Below the pieces are notes generated by a model, which did not search any database, was not told the origin of the DNA, and saw nothing but the letters and a program-made list of their open reading frames with translations. From contig JAITKK010000092.1 in the NCBI GenBank assembly GCA_031278475.1, positions 1 through 35,897 on the forward strand: a stretch of 35,897 nt of DNA, in the 5' to 3' direction. Of this stretch, positions 25,443 to 33,984 are shown piece after piece. The stretch's first letter is position 1. Every line of letters starts with the position of its first letter. The position numbers and the translations under genes are program-made. The DNA comes from Deltaproteobacteria bacterium (lineage in GTDB: Bacteria > Desulfobacterota > Desulfarculia > Adiutricales > Adiutricaceae).

Positions 25443-27983
25443 ATGAGCCAGCCCAAGGGCTTCGCCCAAACAGACAAGCGGGCTGCAATGCCTTCCCGTG
25501 TCAAAGGGAACAAAACCTGCCTAGACGGAGGCCGCGCCGTGGGTCGCTTCATACTCCCCCTGACAATGCTGCTACTGGGGTTCCAACTGGCCCTGGCCCC
25601 GGGCTTGCCCGCCCAGGAAGATCCGGGCGCCCCCACGGACAGCACCATCACCCTCACCAAGAACGTGGAGGTGTACTCCTTCGAGGACCTCACCTTCACC
25701 ATAGAGAACTACACCGTCTCGCCCGGTGAGAACATCGAGGGGATCCTCAGGAAGCAGGGCATCTGGCCGCAGGGCCTTGACGATGCCTCGGCCCAGCGCC
25801 TCGAGAGGCTGGTCCGGGAGCTGAACCCCGTCATAGCCAACCTGGACCAGATATCCCCAGGCCAGAACCTCTACCTTCCCAGGCCCAGGCCCCTGGAATC
25901 CGGGCTTTTGGCGGGCGCGGGCGAGGGCGCCGAGGAAGACCCCTCGGTCGTGGTGACCTACGACCTGAACTCCCCCGAGCAGCAGCCCACAAGGGTGGTC
26001 GTAAAGAGGCAGACCCAGGCCGAGGCCCCCAAGGACCCGGAACCCCTGCCCGAAGGGACCTACGCCCTGACCCTGGACAATGGCCCGGCCCCCCAGCAGC
26101 AAGCCCAACCCCAAGCCCAACCCCAACCCCAGGCCCAACCCCAGGCACAACCCCAGGCCCAGCCCCAGGCCCAGCCCCAGGCCCGGCCCCAGCTTATTCC
26201 CCAGGAACAGGCGCAAGAGCAGCCCCAGGCCCAGGCCGCGGCAGGCACCAGGGAGAGGCCCGCGCGCCAGTCCCAGAGGGCTTCCCGCAGGACGGCGCGC
26301 GCGAGCCGCAACGAGGGCCCGGTGGACGTGTCGGCCGACGGCACCGCCTTCCGCACCATAAGGGTCCGCCGGGGCGACACCCTGGAGCGGCTGCTCCGCA
26401 GGGAGGGGCTGGACCCCCACAGGATATACCGCGACTACCTCAAGGTGACGGTGGGCCTTAACCCGGGCATGCGGGATCCCAACCTCATCATAGCCGGGGC
26501 CCAGCTGCGCATCCCGGTCCAGGACAACTACGACGCCTATTACCAGGCCGACAGCCGCGAGCCCCAGCCTTCCCCTTCCTACCAGCAGGAACAGCCGGTT
26601 GTGTCCGACGCGGGCGGGACCCTTGCGGGCCCCGGGCCGGTGGCCCAGGCGACGCCCCCCAGGCGGGGCTCCGGTTCCAGGTCCCCGGGCGGCAAGAGCG
26701 GGTCAGGTGACGGGGACAGGGCCCAGCCCGCCCCCGGGAAGTTCAGGATAGAGACAAAGAGGCTTTCCCCGGCGCCCCTCCCCACGGCGGACTCCCAGAA
26801 CGCCAGGACCACCCTTTCCGTCATATTCGCGAGACTCGGCGAGGAGGTCACCACCAAGGGCAGGCTCTTCCTGCCACTCGACGAGCCGCCCCACTACGAC
26901 TACGACATGTCCGCAATCCCGGTCCTTGAGCTAAGGAACGGGAGGAAGGTGATACTCGACCTGCAGAGGGCGCTCTCGGCCGACTTCATCAAGCGCTTCA
27001 GGGAAAAGTACCCCGCCTACATGGTGTTCCAGCCCAACCCCAAGGAGCCCATGGCCCAGGCCCTGGACCGCCTGTGGCCCCTGTGCGGCTACTACAGGGT
27101 CTACGGCAAGGACAAGTCCTTCGAGGGCGGGAGGGACCTGAAGCTCAGGATATCGGCCGATTGGCTCATATGGCCCACGGCCGAGGCTTGGAACAACGGC
27201 CAGCCCGTGGTGATAAACCTCGCCCCGGCCCCGGACAACGGCACCCCCGAGCCTTGGATAAGGTTTTTGGCCGATCACCAGATAAAGGTCATAGACCTCT
27301 ACCAGGGGCAGATACTGGCTGGCCCCACCAAGGGCGCGACCCCCATCAACAACTTCACGGTGATAGAGGTCCAGGAGGACAACCCCAGCGCCTTCGCGGC
27401 CGCCTTGGTCAAGAGCTTTGGCTACTCGCCCAGGATAGGCGTGAGCGTGGATCTCGCCCAGGGGCGCATAGCAACCGGCGGGGGCACCTTGGGCCCGGGG
27501 CTCACCCCGCCCGTCTTCTGGGAGGCGGGCGAGGACAGGTTCATCCTGGAGTACGGGGATCTTTCGACAGAGGATCTCTCGGCCCTGAGGCAGAACGGCT
27601 TCAAGGTCATATCCAGCGCCAAGGACATCCAGTCGGTGCTTAAATCCATCCTCGCGGGGGCCGGCCTCAAGCTGGGCGGTCCCTTGGTCCTTAACGGCAA
27701 CAGCTCGGGCGGGCCTTCCATCACCCTGACAGTGGCGGGCGAGACCTTCGCCTTCGACGACAGGACCTACCTCTTCACGACGGTCGCGCTCCCTGGCAAC
27801 ATGACAGGCCTTGACCCCAATCAGACCGTGGTGGTGCTGCGCTACCCGCTTGTAAGCCCGGCAAAGCCGATACCGGCCCCACCTGCCGCAAGCCCGGCTG
27901 GCGCGGCACTCCCGCCCGAGGGTGAAAACCCGGGAGCGGCCCCGGAGGGGGATTCCAGGGTTAGCTCCGAGAACATCGACTGA
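25443..27983 (+). CDS. Secreted protein with two LysM-like domains and a large unassigned C-terminal domain
   Basis: The 846-residue product has a long n-region and a hydrophobic signal segment (about 35-53), with likely cleavage after Ala57 (GLPA/QE). LysM-like modules bind peptidoglycan glycan. One lies at about 89-146 (YTVSPGENIEGILRKQGIW to PGQNLYLP) and one at about 304-359 (RTIRVRRGDTLERLLRREGL to AGAQLRIPV). Between them is a Gln-Pro-Ala repeat (about 218-262). From about 450 to 830 there is a well-folded looking domain that I cannot name, with LFLPLDEPPHYDYDMSAIP and LDLYQGQ-like strands; it lacks obvious hydrolase motifs. The protein is therefore probably periplasmic and cell-wall associated. 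It appears to be a single-gene unit, with its own promoter region and a strong terminator. The ATG at 25488 is an alternative start. Confidence 0.75.
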   Translation: MSQPKGFAQTDKRAAMPSRVKGNKTCLDGGRAVGRFILPLTMLLLGFQLALAPGLPAQEDPGAPTDSTITLTKNVEVYSFEDLTFTIENYTVSPGENIEGILRKQGIWPQGLDDASAQRLERLVRELNPVIANLDQISPGQNLYLPRPRPLESGLLAGAGEGAEEDPSVVVTYDLNSPEQQPTRVVVKRQTQAEAPKDPEPLPEGTYALTLDNGPAPQQQAQPQAQPQPQAQPQAQPQAQPQAQPQARPQLIPQEQAQEQPQAQAAAGTRERPARQSQRASRRTARASRNEGPVDVSADGTAFRTIRVRRGDTLERLLRREGLDPHRIYRDYLKVTVGLNPGMRDPNLIIAGAQLRIPVQDNYDAYYQADSREPQPSPSYQQEQPVVSDAGGTLAGPGPVAQATPPRRGSGSRSPGGKSGSGDGDRAQPAPGKFRIETKRLSPAPLPTADSQNARTTLSVIFARLGEEVTTKGRLFLPLDEPPHYDYDMSAIPVLELRNGRKVILDLQRALSADFIKRFREKYPAYMVFQPNPKEPMAQALDRLWPLCGYYRVYGKDKSFEGGRDLKLRISADWLIWPTAEAWNNGQPVVINLAPAPDNGTPEPWIRFLADHQIKVIDLYQGQILAGPTKGATPINNFTVIEVQEDNPSAFAAALVKSFGYSPRIGVSVDLAQGRIATGGGTLGPGLTPPVFWEAGEDRFILEYGDLSTEDLSALRQNGFKVISSAKDIQSVLKSILAGAGLKLGGPLVLNGNSSGGPSITLTVAGETFAFDDRTYLFTTVALPGNMTGLDPNQTVVVLRYPLVSPAKPIPAPPAASPAGAALPPEGENPGAAPEGDSRVSSENID
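26101..26190 (+). repeat. Coding Pro-Gln-Ala tandem repeat
   Basis: In-frame 12-base units related to CAACCCCAGGCC encode a QPQA-type run in the linker between the two LysM-like domains. Such extended linkers span the periplasm or cell wall. Copy number could vary between strains. Confidence 0.85.
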
Positions 27984-28064
27984 AGGGGCAAATGATCGCA
28001 TCAAGGCGCTCTCGCTCAAAGGGAAGCCAGGGCCGCCTTCGCCACGCTCAAAGCGGCCGGAAAA

Positions 28065-28104
28065 CGCCAGGGCCCCGGGGACCCAAGTCCCCGGGGCCTT
28101 GGCG
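28065..28104 (+). terminator. Terminator-like hairpin after the LysM gene
   Basis: GGCCCCGGGGAC (28071-28082) and GTCCCCGGGGCC (28087-28098) are perfect 12-base arms around a CCAA loop. One G-T wobble and then CGCCA/TGGCG extend it to 18 pairs. AAAA precedes it and only TCTT follows, so the T-tract is weak. Confidence 0.65.
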
Positions 28105-28162
28105 TCTTGGGTCCCTGACAGCCCCTCCCTCTAATCCACCATCAAGGCCAAAAAGCCGCCCC

Positions 28163-28238
28163 CATCCCCTCAACATCCCGCCAATATCCCCTCAATATCC
28201 CCTCAGAAGCCTGTCAAATCCCGTCAAAGCCTGTCAAA
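28163..28238. repeat. Two adjacent short tandem arrays (11 bp and 10 bp)
   Basis: Four 11-base units (CATCCCCTCAA, CATCCCGCCAA, TATCCCCTCAA, TATCCCCTCAG) at 28163-28206 are followed by three 10-base units (GCCTGTCAAA, TCCCGTCAAA, GCCTGTCAAA) at 28209-28238. They lie in the 613-base spacer between the LysM and hybrid-kinase genes, which has no gene. Confidence 0.85.
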
Positions 28239-28328
28239 ATCACCCCAGACCCTCTTAGACAAACGCTCTCTGCCAGATCCCGCGTTACCCGAGCATGCCA
28301 AGAGGGAGCCCGAGGCCACGATGCGCCT

Positions 28329-28450
28329 TAATGGCCTCTTGGGGTGGTCATAGGGGTATTGGGCATCTTGGGGGGGTGCCCATAGGGCCCTTGGGGGGGT
28401 GTGTGGTCATAGGGCCCTCGGGGGCCCTTGGGGGCTCTTGGTGGCCTTAA
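28329..28450. repeat. G-rich low-complexity stretch before the hybrid kinase
   Basis: Many runs of three to seven G occur, including repeated CATAGGGCCC and CCCTTGGGGG blocks. Several closely spaced G runs could form a G-quadruplex in the non-template strand. It lies about 150 bases upstream of the kinase start. Confidence 0.5.
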
Positions 28451-28463
28451 ATTGGCGTGATTA

Positions 28464-28494
28464 TTGACGCAAAATGGTGTAAAGTAGGTATGAA
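28464..28494 (+). promoter_or_regulatory. Weak candidate promoter for the hybrid kinase
   Basis: TTGACG (28464-28469) and TATGAA (28489-28494) are separated by 19 bases, longer than ideal. It is the best sigma70-like site in the spacer. Confidence 0.3.
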
Positions 28495-28596
28495 CCTGCG
28501 ATCCGTTTTGCGCAGGGCAACCGACTAAAAGAGGCAATCCCGGGGCCTAGGTCACCGGACACCAGGGCTTGGGCCTTGGGATAAAAGCGTTTGGAA

Positions 28597-31500
28597 ATGG
28601 GCTGGAAGATAAACTACGCCATAGCCGACGGGTCTGGGCCCTATTCCAGGCTGGAGACCGCCCTGGCGGCGGGCGGCTTGGCATGGGTGGGGATCGTCCT
28701 CAAGCCCGCCAAGGATCCCTTGCCCGAGGGAAAGGGTGCGGAAGGGAGCCAGCCAACCAATGTGGCCAAGGACGCCCCAAGCGAGGCCCCTCCCACCGTG
28801 CCCGAGACCCCGCCCCTGGATGTGGCACCTAAACCCCCAGAAAACCCCTGGATGGCCGATCCCCCCGAGCAAGCAGCCCCCCCCGCACAAGCAGACCCAC
28901 CCCAAAAAGCCGTCCCCCCCAACGCGCCCGACTCCCCTGGGCCGCCCGATCCCCCCGCCCCCATGGAGGCCCAGCAGGTCTTCAAGATAAACCCTGCCCT
29001 TAATATCAAGCCCAGGCCCGTAAGCTCCCGCAAGCCCAAGAAGTTCGTCGACGCAGACAGGCCGAAGATTGTCTTCGAGGACGTGGACTTCGGGAACATA
29101 GGGGCCCTCAAGCCCGGAAGTTTGGGAGGGGGCGCTTCCGACAGCGGCAAGGGCAAGGAGGAAAAGCTGGCACCTGGGACATCCGTCGCCGACGTGACCT
29201 TCTCCAAGGGCTTTCTGAAATCCCTGGGCCTGGAGGAGAAGGCCCCCACGGACGGGATAGGGTTCCTTTCGAGCATTTTGCACCCGGGGGACGCGGACTC
29301 CCTGTATCTCGCCCTGGAGGACGTCTTGGAGGGGAAGGTCGATAGCCTGAGCCTCACCCACCTGTTCTACGACCAGGGCAGGGGCCGCTGGAGGGATTTC
29401 CAAAGCTCCTTTTCGGCGGAAAGGGCGGGGGATCAAATAAGGCTCTGGGGCGTCATAAACCCCGTCAGGAAAGAGGAACCCTATTTCACCTACGGGCCCA
29501 CCGGCGACAGCGGCGAAGGGGGCGAGCCCTCCGACTGGACGAACCCCAATGCCCGCTTCGTGACGCCCGAGCATGGCTCGGGCCAGCTTGTCACATGGAA
29601 GGAAGGGCTTGGGGGGGTCCCCATACAGGGGACCCAGGAGAGCCCGGTCCTGCCTGACAGGCGCGGCCCCTCCTCCCACGGGGAATACTACCACCTGATG
29701 CTGGACTCGCTCCCCATAGTGTGCAGCATCTGGGACTCCAGGTTCAGGATGGTGGATTGCAACGCGGCCGTCATGCCCATGTTCAAGCTGCCCGGGAAAG
29801 ACGCCTTCTTCAACTATTTCCCGACACTATCGCCTCCCTACCAGCCGGACGGGCAGGTCTCCGAGTCGGCCATGCGCCACCACATGGAAAAGGCCATGAA
29901 GGAGGGCTACGACCACTTCGAGTGGCTCTTCCAGACCATGGACGGAGATCCCGTGCAGATGCACGTGACGCTCGCGAAGCTCAGCTCAGGCAAACGCACG
30001 ATACTTGTGTCGTTCGCGGAGGATCTTAGGGACCTTAAGGCCACCGAGGCCGAGCTTGAAAGGGAGAGGACGCTTCTCCAGAAGATACTGGACAACAGCC
30101 CCATAAGCTTCCTGATTACCGTCGACGGGCTTGTGCGCTTCATAACGCCTTTCGCCAGAAAGACGCTCGCCCTGAACGTGGGGGAGCCCTTGGACAGGAT
30201 CTACGCCCACCACGACGACGGGGAGTACGTGAGGGGGACAATCGAGAGGAAGGGGAAGCTCAGCTGGCATCCGGTCTTGGTCAACAGCCGGGGCGGAAAG
30301 CAGCTGCACATGCTCTTGAATGCCTTCAAAACCGACTATTCCGGTGCCATCGGCCAGATGTACTGGCTCATGGATGTCTCCGAGATGGCGGAAAAGGAGC
30401 AGGCGCTCAGTGTCGCAAGGGAGCTGGCCGAGGCCTCCACAAGGGCCAAGAGCGAGTTCCTCGCCAACATGAGCCACGAGATCCGCACCCCCATGAACGC
30501 GATCATAGGCCTTACCCACCTGGCGTTGCAGACGGAGCTCTCTTTGCAGCAGCAGGAATACATAGGGCGCACCCAGTCCGCTGCCCAAGCCCTGTTGCGC
30601 ATCATCAACGACATCCTGGACTTCTCCAAGATAGAGGCCGGGAAGCTCGAGATGGAGAGGACGGAGTTCAACCTGGAGGGGGTCATATCCGAGGCCCTGG
30701 AGCTTCAGTCCATGCGCGCGACCGAGAAGGGCCTGGAGCTGTGGCTGGACATGCCCGAGCTGGACATCCCCGCCTTCATAGGCGACCCGGTGAGGCTCCA
30801 GCAGGTATTGATAAACCTCTTATCGAACGCCATCAAGTTCACTAACGAGGGCGAGGTGGGGGTGAAGGTGGGCTTCGTCGAGGAGATCCCCCTTACGGTC
30901 ACGGCCCACTTCACGGTGGTGGACACCGGCATAGGGCTTACCGAGGAACAGATCGGGAGGCTCTTCACGCCCTTTACCCAGGGCGACAGCTCCACCACCC
31001 GCCGCTTCGGCGGGACCGGCCTGGGGCTCACCATCACCAAGAGGCTGGTGGAGCTCATGGACGGTCAGATTTCCTGCGAGTCGGAGCCAGGCAAGGGCAG
31101 CACCTTCTCCTTCAGCTGCCGCTTCGGCATAAAGGACAAATGGGAGCGCAAGCCCAAGCCCCAGACCATGCAGGGCGTGCACGCCTTGGTGGTGGACGAC
31201 AACCGCACCTCGCTAAAGGTGCTGTCAAGCTCTTTGATATCCTTCGGCTGCGAGGTGAAGAGGGCCGGTTCCGGCGATCTGGCCATCGGGTTCATAAACG
31301 CCCTTTCTTTGAGCAAGGACGCGAGGTTCCCCGAGCTGTTGGTGGTGGACTGGGCCATGCCGGACCCGGACGGGCCCAAGACCTTCTCCCAGCTTGTGAG
31401 CCTATACGCCAAGAACGGCAAACCCGCCCCCTTGGGGGTGCTCATGATCCAGGGACCCTCAACGGCCGAGCAGCAGAAGACCGTGGAAAAGATAGGGGCC

Positions 31501-32250
31501 AAGTCCATACTCACGAAGCCCTTTACGCTAAGATCCCTCAACGACACGCTCTCGCAGGTGCTCTCCAAGGGAAAGGTGTCCCCCAAGAAGGCCAAGAAGG
31601 CGACCGACTACGGCGATCTGGTGTCGCACCTCAAGGGGGCCAAGATCCTCCTTGTGGAGGACAACGAGGTGAACCAGCTGGTCGCGAGCCGCATACTCAA
31701 GAAGGCGGGTTTTGACGTCATCATAGCGAACAACGGCCTTGAGGCTGTCGAGGCGGTCCAGCGCGAGAGCTACCGGCTGGTGCTCATGGACATCCAGATG
31801 CCCGAGATGGACGGCATAGAGGCAACCCAGGCGATAAGGAAGCTCCCGGGCTTCGAGAAACTCCCCATAGTCGCCATGACCGCGCACGCCATGAGCTCGG
31901 ACAAGGAGCTTAGCTTCAAGGCCGGCATGAACGACCACATCAACAAGCCCATAGACGTCCAGGAGCTCTTCCGCACCATAGCCAAGTGGATAGCCCCCGA
32001 GGACGGGGCCAAGTGCGACATCGATTTGGAAGGCGGCAAGGGCGACGGCTCCGATGGCCCGGACGGGGACGGCCAGGGCGGGGCAGGCCCAGGGAACGGG
32101 CCCCAGGACGGCGAGCGGCCCAAGGCCGCGCAACCCGCGCCCGACATCGGCCCGCCCGGGGCCGAGGCCCCGGGCGCCTCCTGGGACAAGGAGGAGGCCG
32201 AGGCCAAGGGGGCGCCAACCCGGAGGGCCTCGGTCCAGGAGACCCTGTGA
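28597..32250 (+). CDS. Soluble hybrid sensor histidine kinase with PAS domains and two receiver domains
   Basis: The product has about 1217 residues and no transmembrane helix, so it should sense a cytoplasmic signal. After an N-terminal segment and a Pro-rich linker (about 45-130) come a PAS-like domain (about 215-300, with LHPGDADSLYLALEDVLEG) and two further PAS domains (about 361-480 and 491-600). The HisKA domain carries His627 in SHEIRTPMN. The ATPase has its N box (NLLSNAIKF), G1 box (DTGIGLT) and G2 box (GGTGLGL). Receiver 1 has Asp918 in VVDWAMPDPDG, and receiver 2 has Asp1065 in LMDIQMPEMDG. Both keep the Lys of TKPF/NKPID, so both look active. No HPt domain follows, so a separate phosphotransfer protein is expected. 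The ATG at 28597 is preferred over a TTG two codons earlier. Confidence 0.93.
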   Translation: MGWKINYAIADGSGPYSRLETALAAGGLAWVGIVLKPAKDPLPEGKGAEGSQPTNVAKDAPSEAPPTVPETPPLDVAPKPPENPWMADPPEQAAPPAQADPPQKAVPPNAPDSPGPPDPPAPMEAQQVFKINPALNIKPRPVSSRKPKKFVDADRPKIVFEDVDFGNIGALKPGSLGGGASDSGKGKEEKLAPGTSVADVTFSKGFLKSLGLEEKAPTDGIGFLSSILHPGDADSLYLALEDVLEGKVDSLSLTHLFYDQGRGRWRDFQSSFSAERAGDQIRLWGVINPVRKEEPYFTYGPTGDSGEGGEPSDWTNPNARFVTPEHGSGQLVTWKEGLGGVPIQGTQESPVLPDRRGPSSHGEYYHLMLDSLPIVCSIWDSRFRMVDCNAAVMPMFKLPGKDAFFNYFPTLSPPYQPDGQVSESAMRHHMEKAMKEGYDHFEWLFQTMDGDPVQMHVTLAKLSSGKRTILVSFAEDLRDLKATEAELERERTLLQKILDNSPISFLITVDGLVRFITPFARKTLALNVGEPLDRIYAHHDDGEYVRGTIERKGKLSWHPVLVNSRGGKQLHMLLNAFKTDYSGAIGQMYWLMDVSEMAEKEQALSVARELAEASTRAKSEFLANMSHEIRTPMNAIIGLTHLALQTELSLQQQEYIGRTQSAAQALLRIINDILDFSKIEAGKLEMERTEFNLEGVISEALELQSMRATEKGLELWLDMPELDIPAFIGDPVRLQQVLINLLSNAIKFTNEGEVGVKVGFVEEIPLTVTAHFTVVDTGIGLTEEQIGRLFTPFTQGDSSTTRRFGGTGLGLTITKRLVELMDGQISCESEPGKGSTFSFSCRFGIKDKWERKPKPQTMQGVHALVVDDNRTSLKVLSSSLISFGCEVKRAGSGDLAIGFINALSLSKDARFPELLVVDWAMPDPDGPKTFSQLVSLYAKNGKPAPLGVLMIQGPSTAEQQKTVEKIGAKSILTKPFTLRSLNDTLSQVLSKGKVSPKKAKKATDYGDLVSHLKGAKILLVEDNEVNQLVASRILKKAGFDVIIANNGLEAVEAVQRESYRLVLMDIQMPEMDGIEATQAIRKLPGFEKLPIVAMTAHAMSSDKELSFKAGMNDHINKPIDVQELFRTIAKWIAPEDGAKCDIDLEGGKGDGSDGPDGDGQGGAGPGNGPQDGERPKAAQPAPDIGPPGAEAPGASWDKEEAEAKGAPTRRASVQETL

Positions 32251-32289
32251 GCGATCCCCTGGGGCCGACGCCGCGAGGCGGGACCTGCC

Positions 32290-33522
32290 ATGGATGACGA
32301 CAATGCCTTGGCAAAGGCCAAGGGCAAAGAGCCACATCCCTTGGCGGACGGGGAAAGAATACTCATAACCAGGCTTTCCGCCATAGGCGACACGGTCCAC
32401 AGCCTGTTTCTGGCGGATGCCCTAAGGAAGCTCAGGCCCGGCTCTTACATAGGCTGGGTCGTGGAGGGGCCTGCGTCCCCGCTCATAGTGGGAAACCCCC
32501 TCTTGGACTTCTGGAAGGTGCTGCCCAAGGGCTTCCTAAGGCACCCATGCCTTGTGCTGGGACTGCGCAAAGAGCTTAGGTCCAAGGGCTTCCGGGTGTC
32601 CTTCGACCCGCAGTCCCTTAGCAAGAGTTCCATCGTGGCATGGCTTTCCGGGGCGACAACAAGGGTGGGCTTCGCAAGGGGGGAGGGCAGGGAGCTGGCC
32701 CCCATCCTTAACAACGTCCTGGTGGACCCGAAACCAGACCACGTGATAAGGCAGACCCTGGGGCTTCTGGAAGGGGTGGGGGAGCAGGCGCCCGAGGGAT
32801 GCTCCCTCACGCTCCCTGAGCCAAGCGATGGGGACAAGGAAGCCGTATCAGGCTTCCTTAAGGATAAGGGCATGGACAAGGGCGGCTATCACCTGTTCGC
32901 GCCAGGGGGGAACCAGGCATCCAAGAGATGGCCCCTTCCGCGTTACGCGGAGCTGGGGGCCGGGCTTTGGAAAGAGACGGGCCGCCCCTCCCCTATCGCC
33001 GCCCACGGCGAGGGGGCCAGGCTTGATGCCCTATCCGCAATCCAAGCCGCAAGGGCCTCGCATGGCGCAGGGCTTCCCCTGTTCCTGGCCCCTGACTTGG
33101 GGCTTCTGGGGGTGATCTCGCTAATAAGGGGCGCGGCTCTCACGGTAGGCTCGGACTCGTTCGCGACCCATGTCGCGGCTGGCCTTGCCCTTCCCACGCT
33201 CATGCTCTTTTCAGTCTCCGACCCCTTGAGGGTGGGCCCGCCCTTCCGGAATGGCGCGAGCGTCCACGCCAAGCTCAGCATAGTCCGCTCCGCCCGGGCC
33301 CGGGCGAGGTTAGGGCCCGAAAACATGCTGGCCCTGGAGGTCCCCAAGGTGCTGGGCGAGGCCCTGCGGCTTTTAGCCAAGGATCACCCAAAATCCTCCG
33401 CCGGGAAAGAGGTGGCCGATGAGCCCGGGGCATCCAGTGAGTCCGGGCCGGCCGATGGATCCGGTGGGTCCGGGGGATCCAAGTCTAGCCTCGCTGCGGG
33501 AAAGGATTCCATTTTGGCGTGA
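32290..33522 (+). CDS. Glycosyltransferase family 9 (heptosyltransferase-like)
   Basis: Family 9 enzymes transfer heptose from ADP-heptose to the lipopolysaccharide core at the inner face of the inner membrane. The 410-residue product has the N-terminal motif ILITRLSAIGDTVHSLFLADAL, split by residue count at about 24-45, then WVVEGPASPLI. The C-terminal nucleotide-sugar domain holds FAPGGNQASKRWPLPRYAEL near residue 203 and GSDSFATHVAAGLALPT near residue 290. This best resembles heptosyltransferase I (WaaC), but donor and acceptor cannot be read from sequence alone. The last 45 residues are Ser/Gly-rich and probably disordered. The gene starts 39 bases after the kinase gene and probably shares its transcript, an odd partnership with no obvious functional link. 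Confidence 0.88.
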   Translation: MDDDNALAKAKGKEPHPLADGERILITRLSAIGDTVHSLFLADALRKLRPGSYIGWVVEGPASPLIVGNPLLDFWKVLPKGFLRHPCLVLGLRKELRSKGFRVSFDPQSLSKSSIVAWLSGATTRVGFARGEGRELAPILNNVLVDPKPDHVIRQTLGLLEGVGEQAPEGCSLTLPEPSDGDKEAVSGFLKDKGMDKGGYHLFAPGGNQASKRWPLPRYAELGAGLWKETGRPSPIAAHGEGARLDALSAIQAARASHGAGLPLFLAPDLGLLGVISLIRGAALTVGSDSFATHVAAGLALPTLMLFSVSDPLRVGPPFRNGASVHAKLSIVRSARARARLGPENMLALEVPKVLGEALRLLAKDHPKSSAGKEVADEPGASSESGPADGSGGSGGSKSSLAAGKDSILA

Positions 33523-33683
33523 ACAACGCCCAAAAAGCGATAAAACGCGCAAAAGGGCCTGATATCCCATAATTTTAGTATTAAATGAGGATATTTTGTG
33601 CTACCCCGGAACCTTTGGGTGTCCCCAAGCTGTATGAGAGCCATGGAGGAGCCGGAACCTAAAGGATTATTGTGGCTTGTTGC

Positions 33684-33716
33684 GTGCTTGCGGCGGGCTT
33701 GCGGCGGGCTTGCGGG
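33684..33716. repeat. 11-bp tandem repeat (3 units)
   Basis: GTGCTTGCGGC, GGGCTTGCGGC and GGGCTTGCGGG lie head to tail in the 462-base gene-free spacer 33523-33984. The rest of that spacer is AT-rich near 33565-33600 and carries a promoter and leader element further down. Confidence 0.85.
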
Positions 33717-33826
33717 CCTATTGGGGGAAAGTGCCAACATCTGCGGCTTGCATGACCCCTTAGGGCTGACTTAGGGCGGATAAAGGCCTGATTATCAAGC
33801 TGTTGTTTTTTTTTACGTCACCCCCC

Positions 33827-33855
33827 TTGTCAAAATGCCAGGGGGTGCTTATATT
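33827..33855 (+). promoter_or_regulatory. Sigma70 promoter for the pentapeptide-repeat gene
   Basis: TTGTCA (33827-33832) and TATATT (33850-33855) are separated by exactly 17 bases, in the right direction and 130 bases before the start codon. This is among the best promoters in the window. Confidence 0.6.
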
Positions 33856-33890
33856 TATGACACGGGAAGACAGGCAAGCGTCCGAAGGGC

Positions 33891-33920
33891 GCCCAAAGGG
33901 GCCGCCCCTGGGGGCTTTTT
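33891..33920 (+). terminator. Terminator-like element inside the pentapeptide gene leader
   Basis: GCCC (33891-33894) pairs with GGGC (33912-33915), and GGGG with CCCC around a CCG loop (33898-33908). A run of five T follows at 33916-33920. It lies between the promoter and the start codon, so it may be an attenuator rather than the end of a gene. The stem has an internal AAA/TGG mismatch, so its stability is uncertain. Confidence 0.45.
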
Positions 33921-33984
33921 GGCCCTGTATGAGTCCTTGTCCGCTTTGAAACCGAGGATGCCAACGCTTAGGAGCTCTTGAGAG

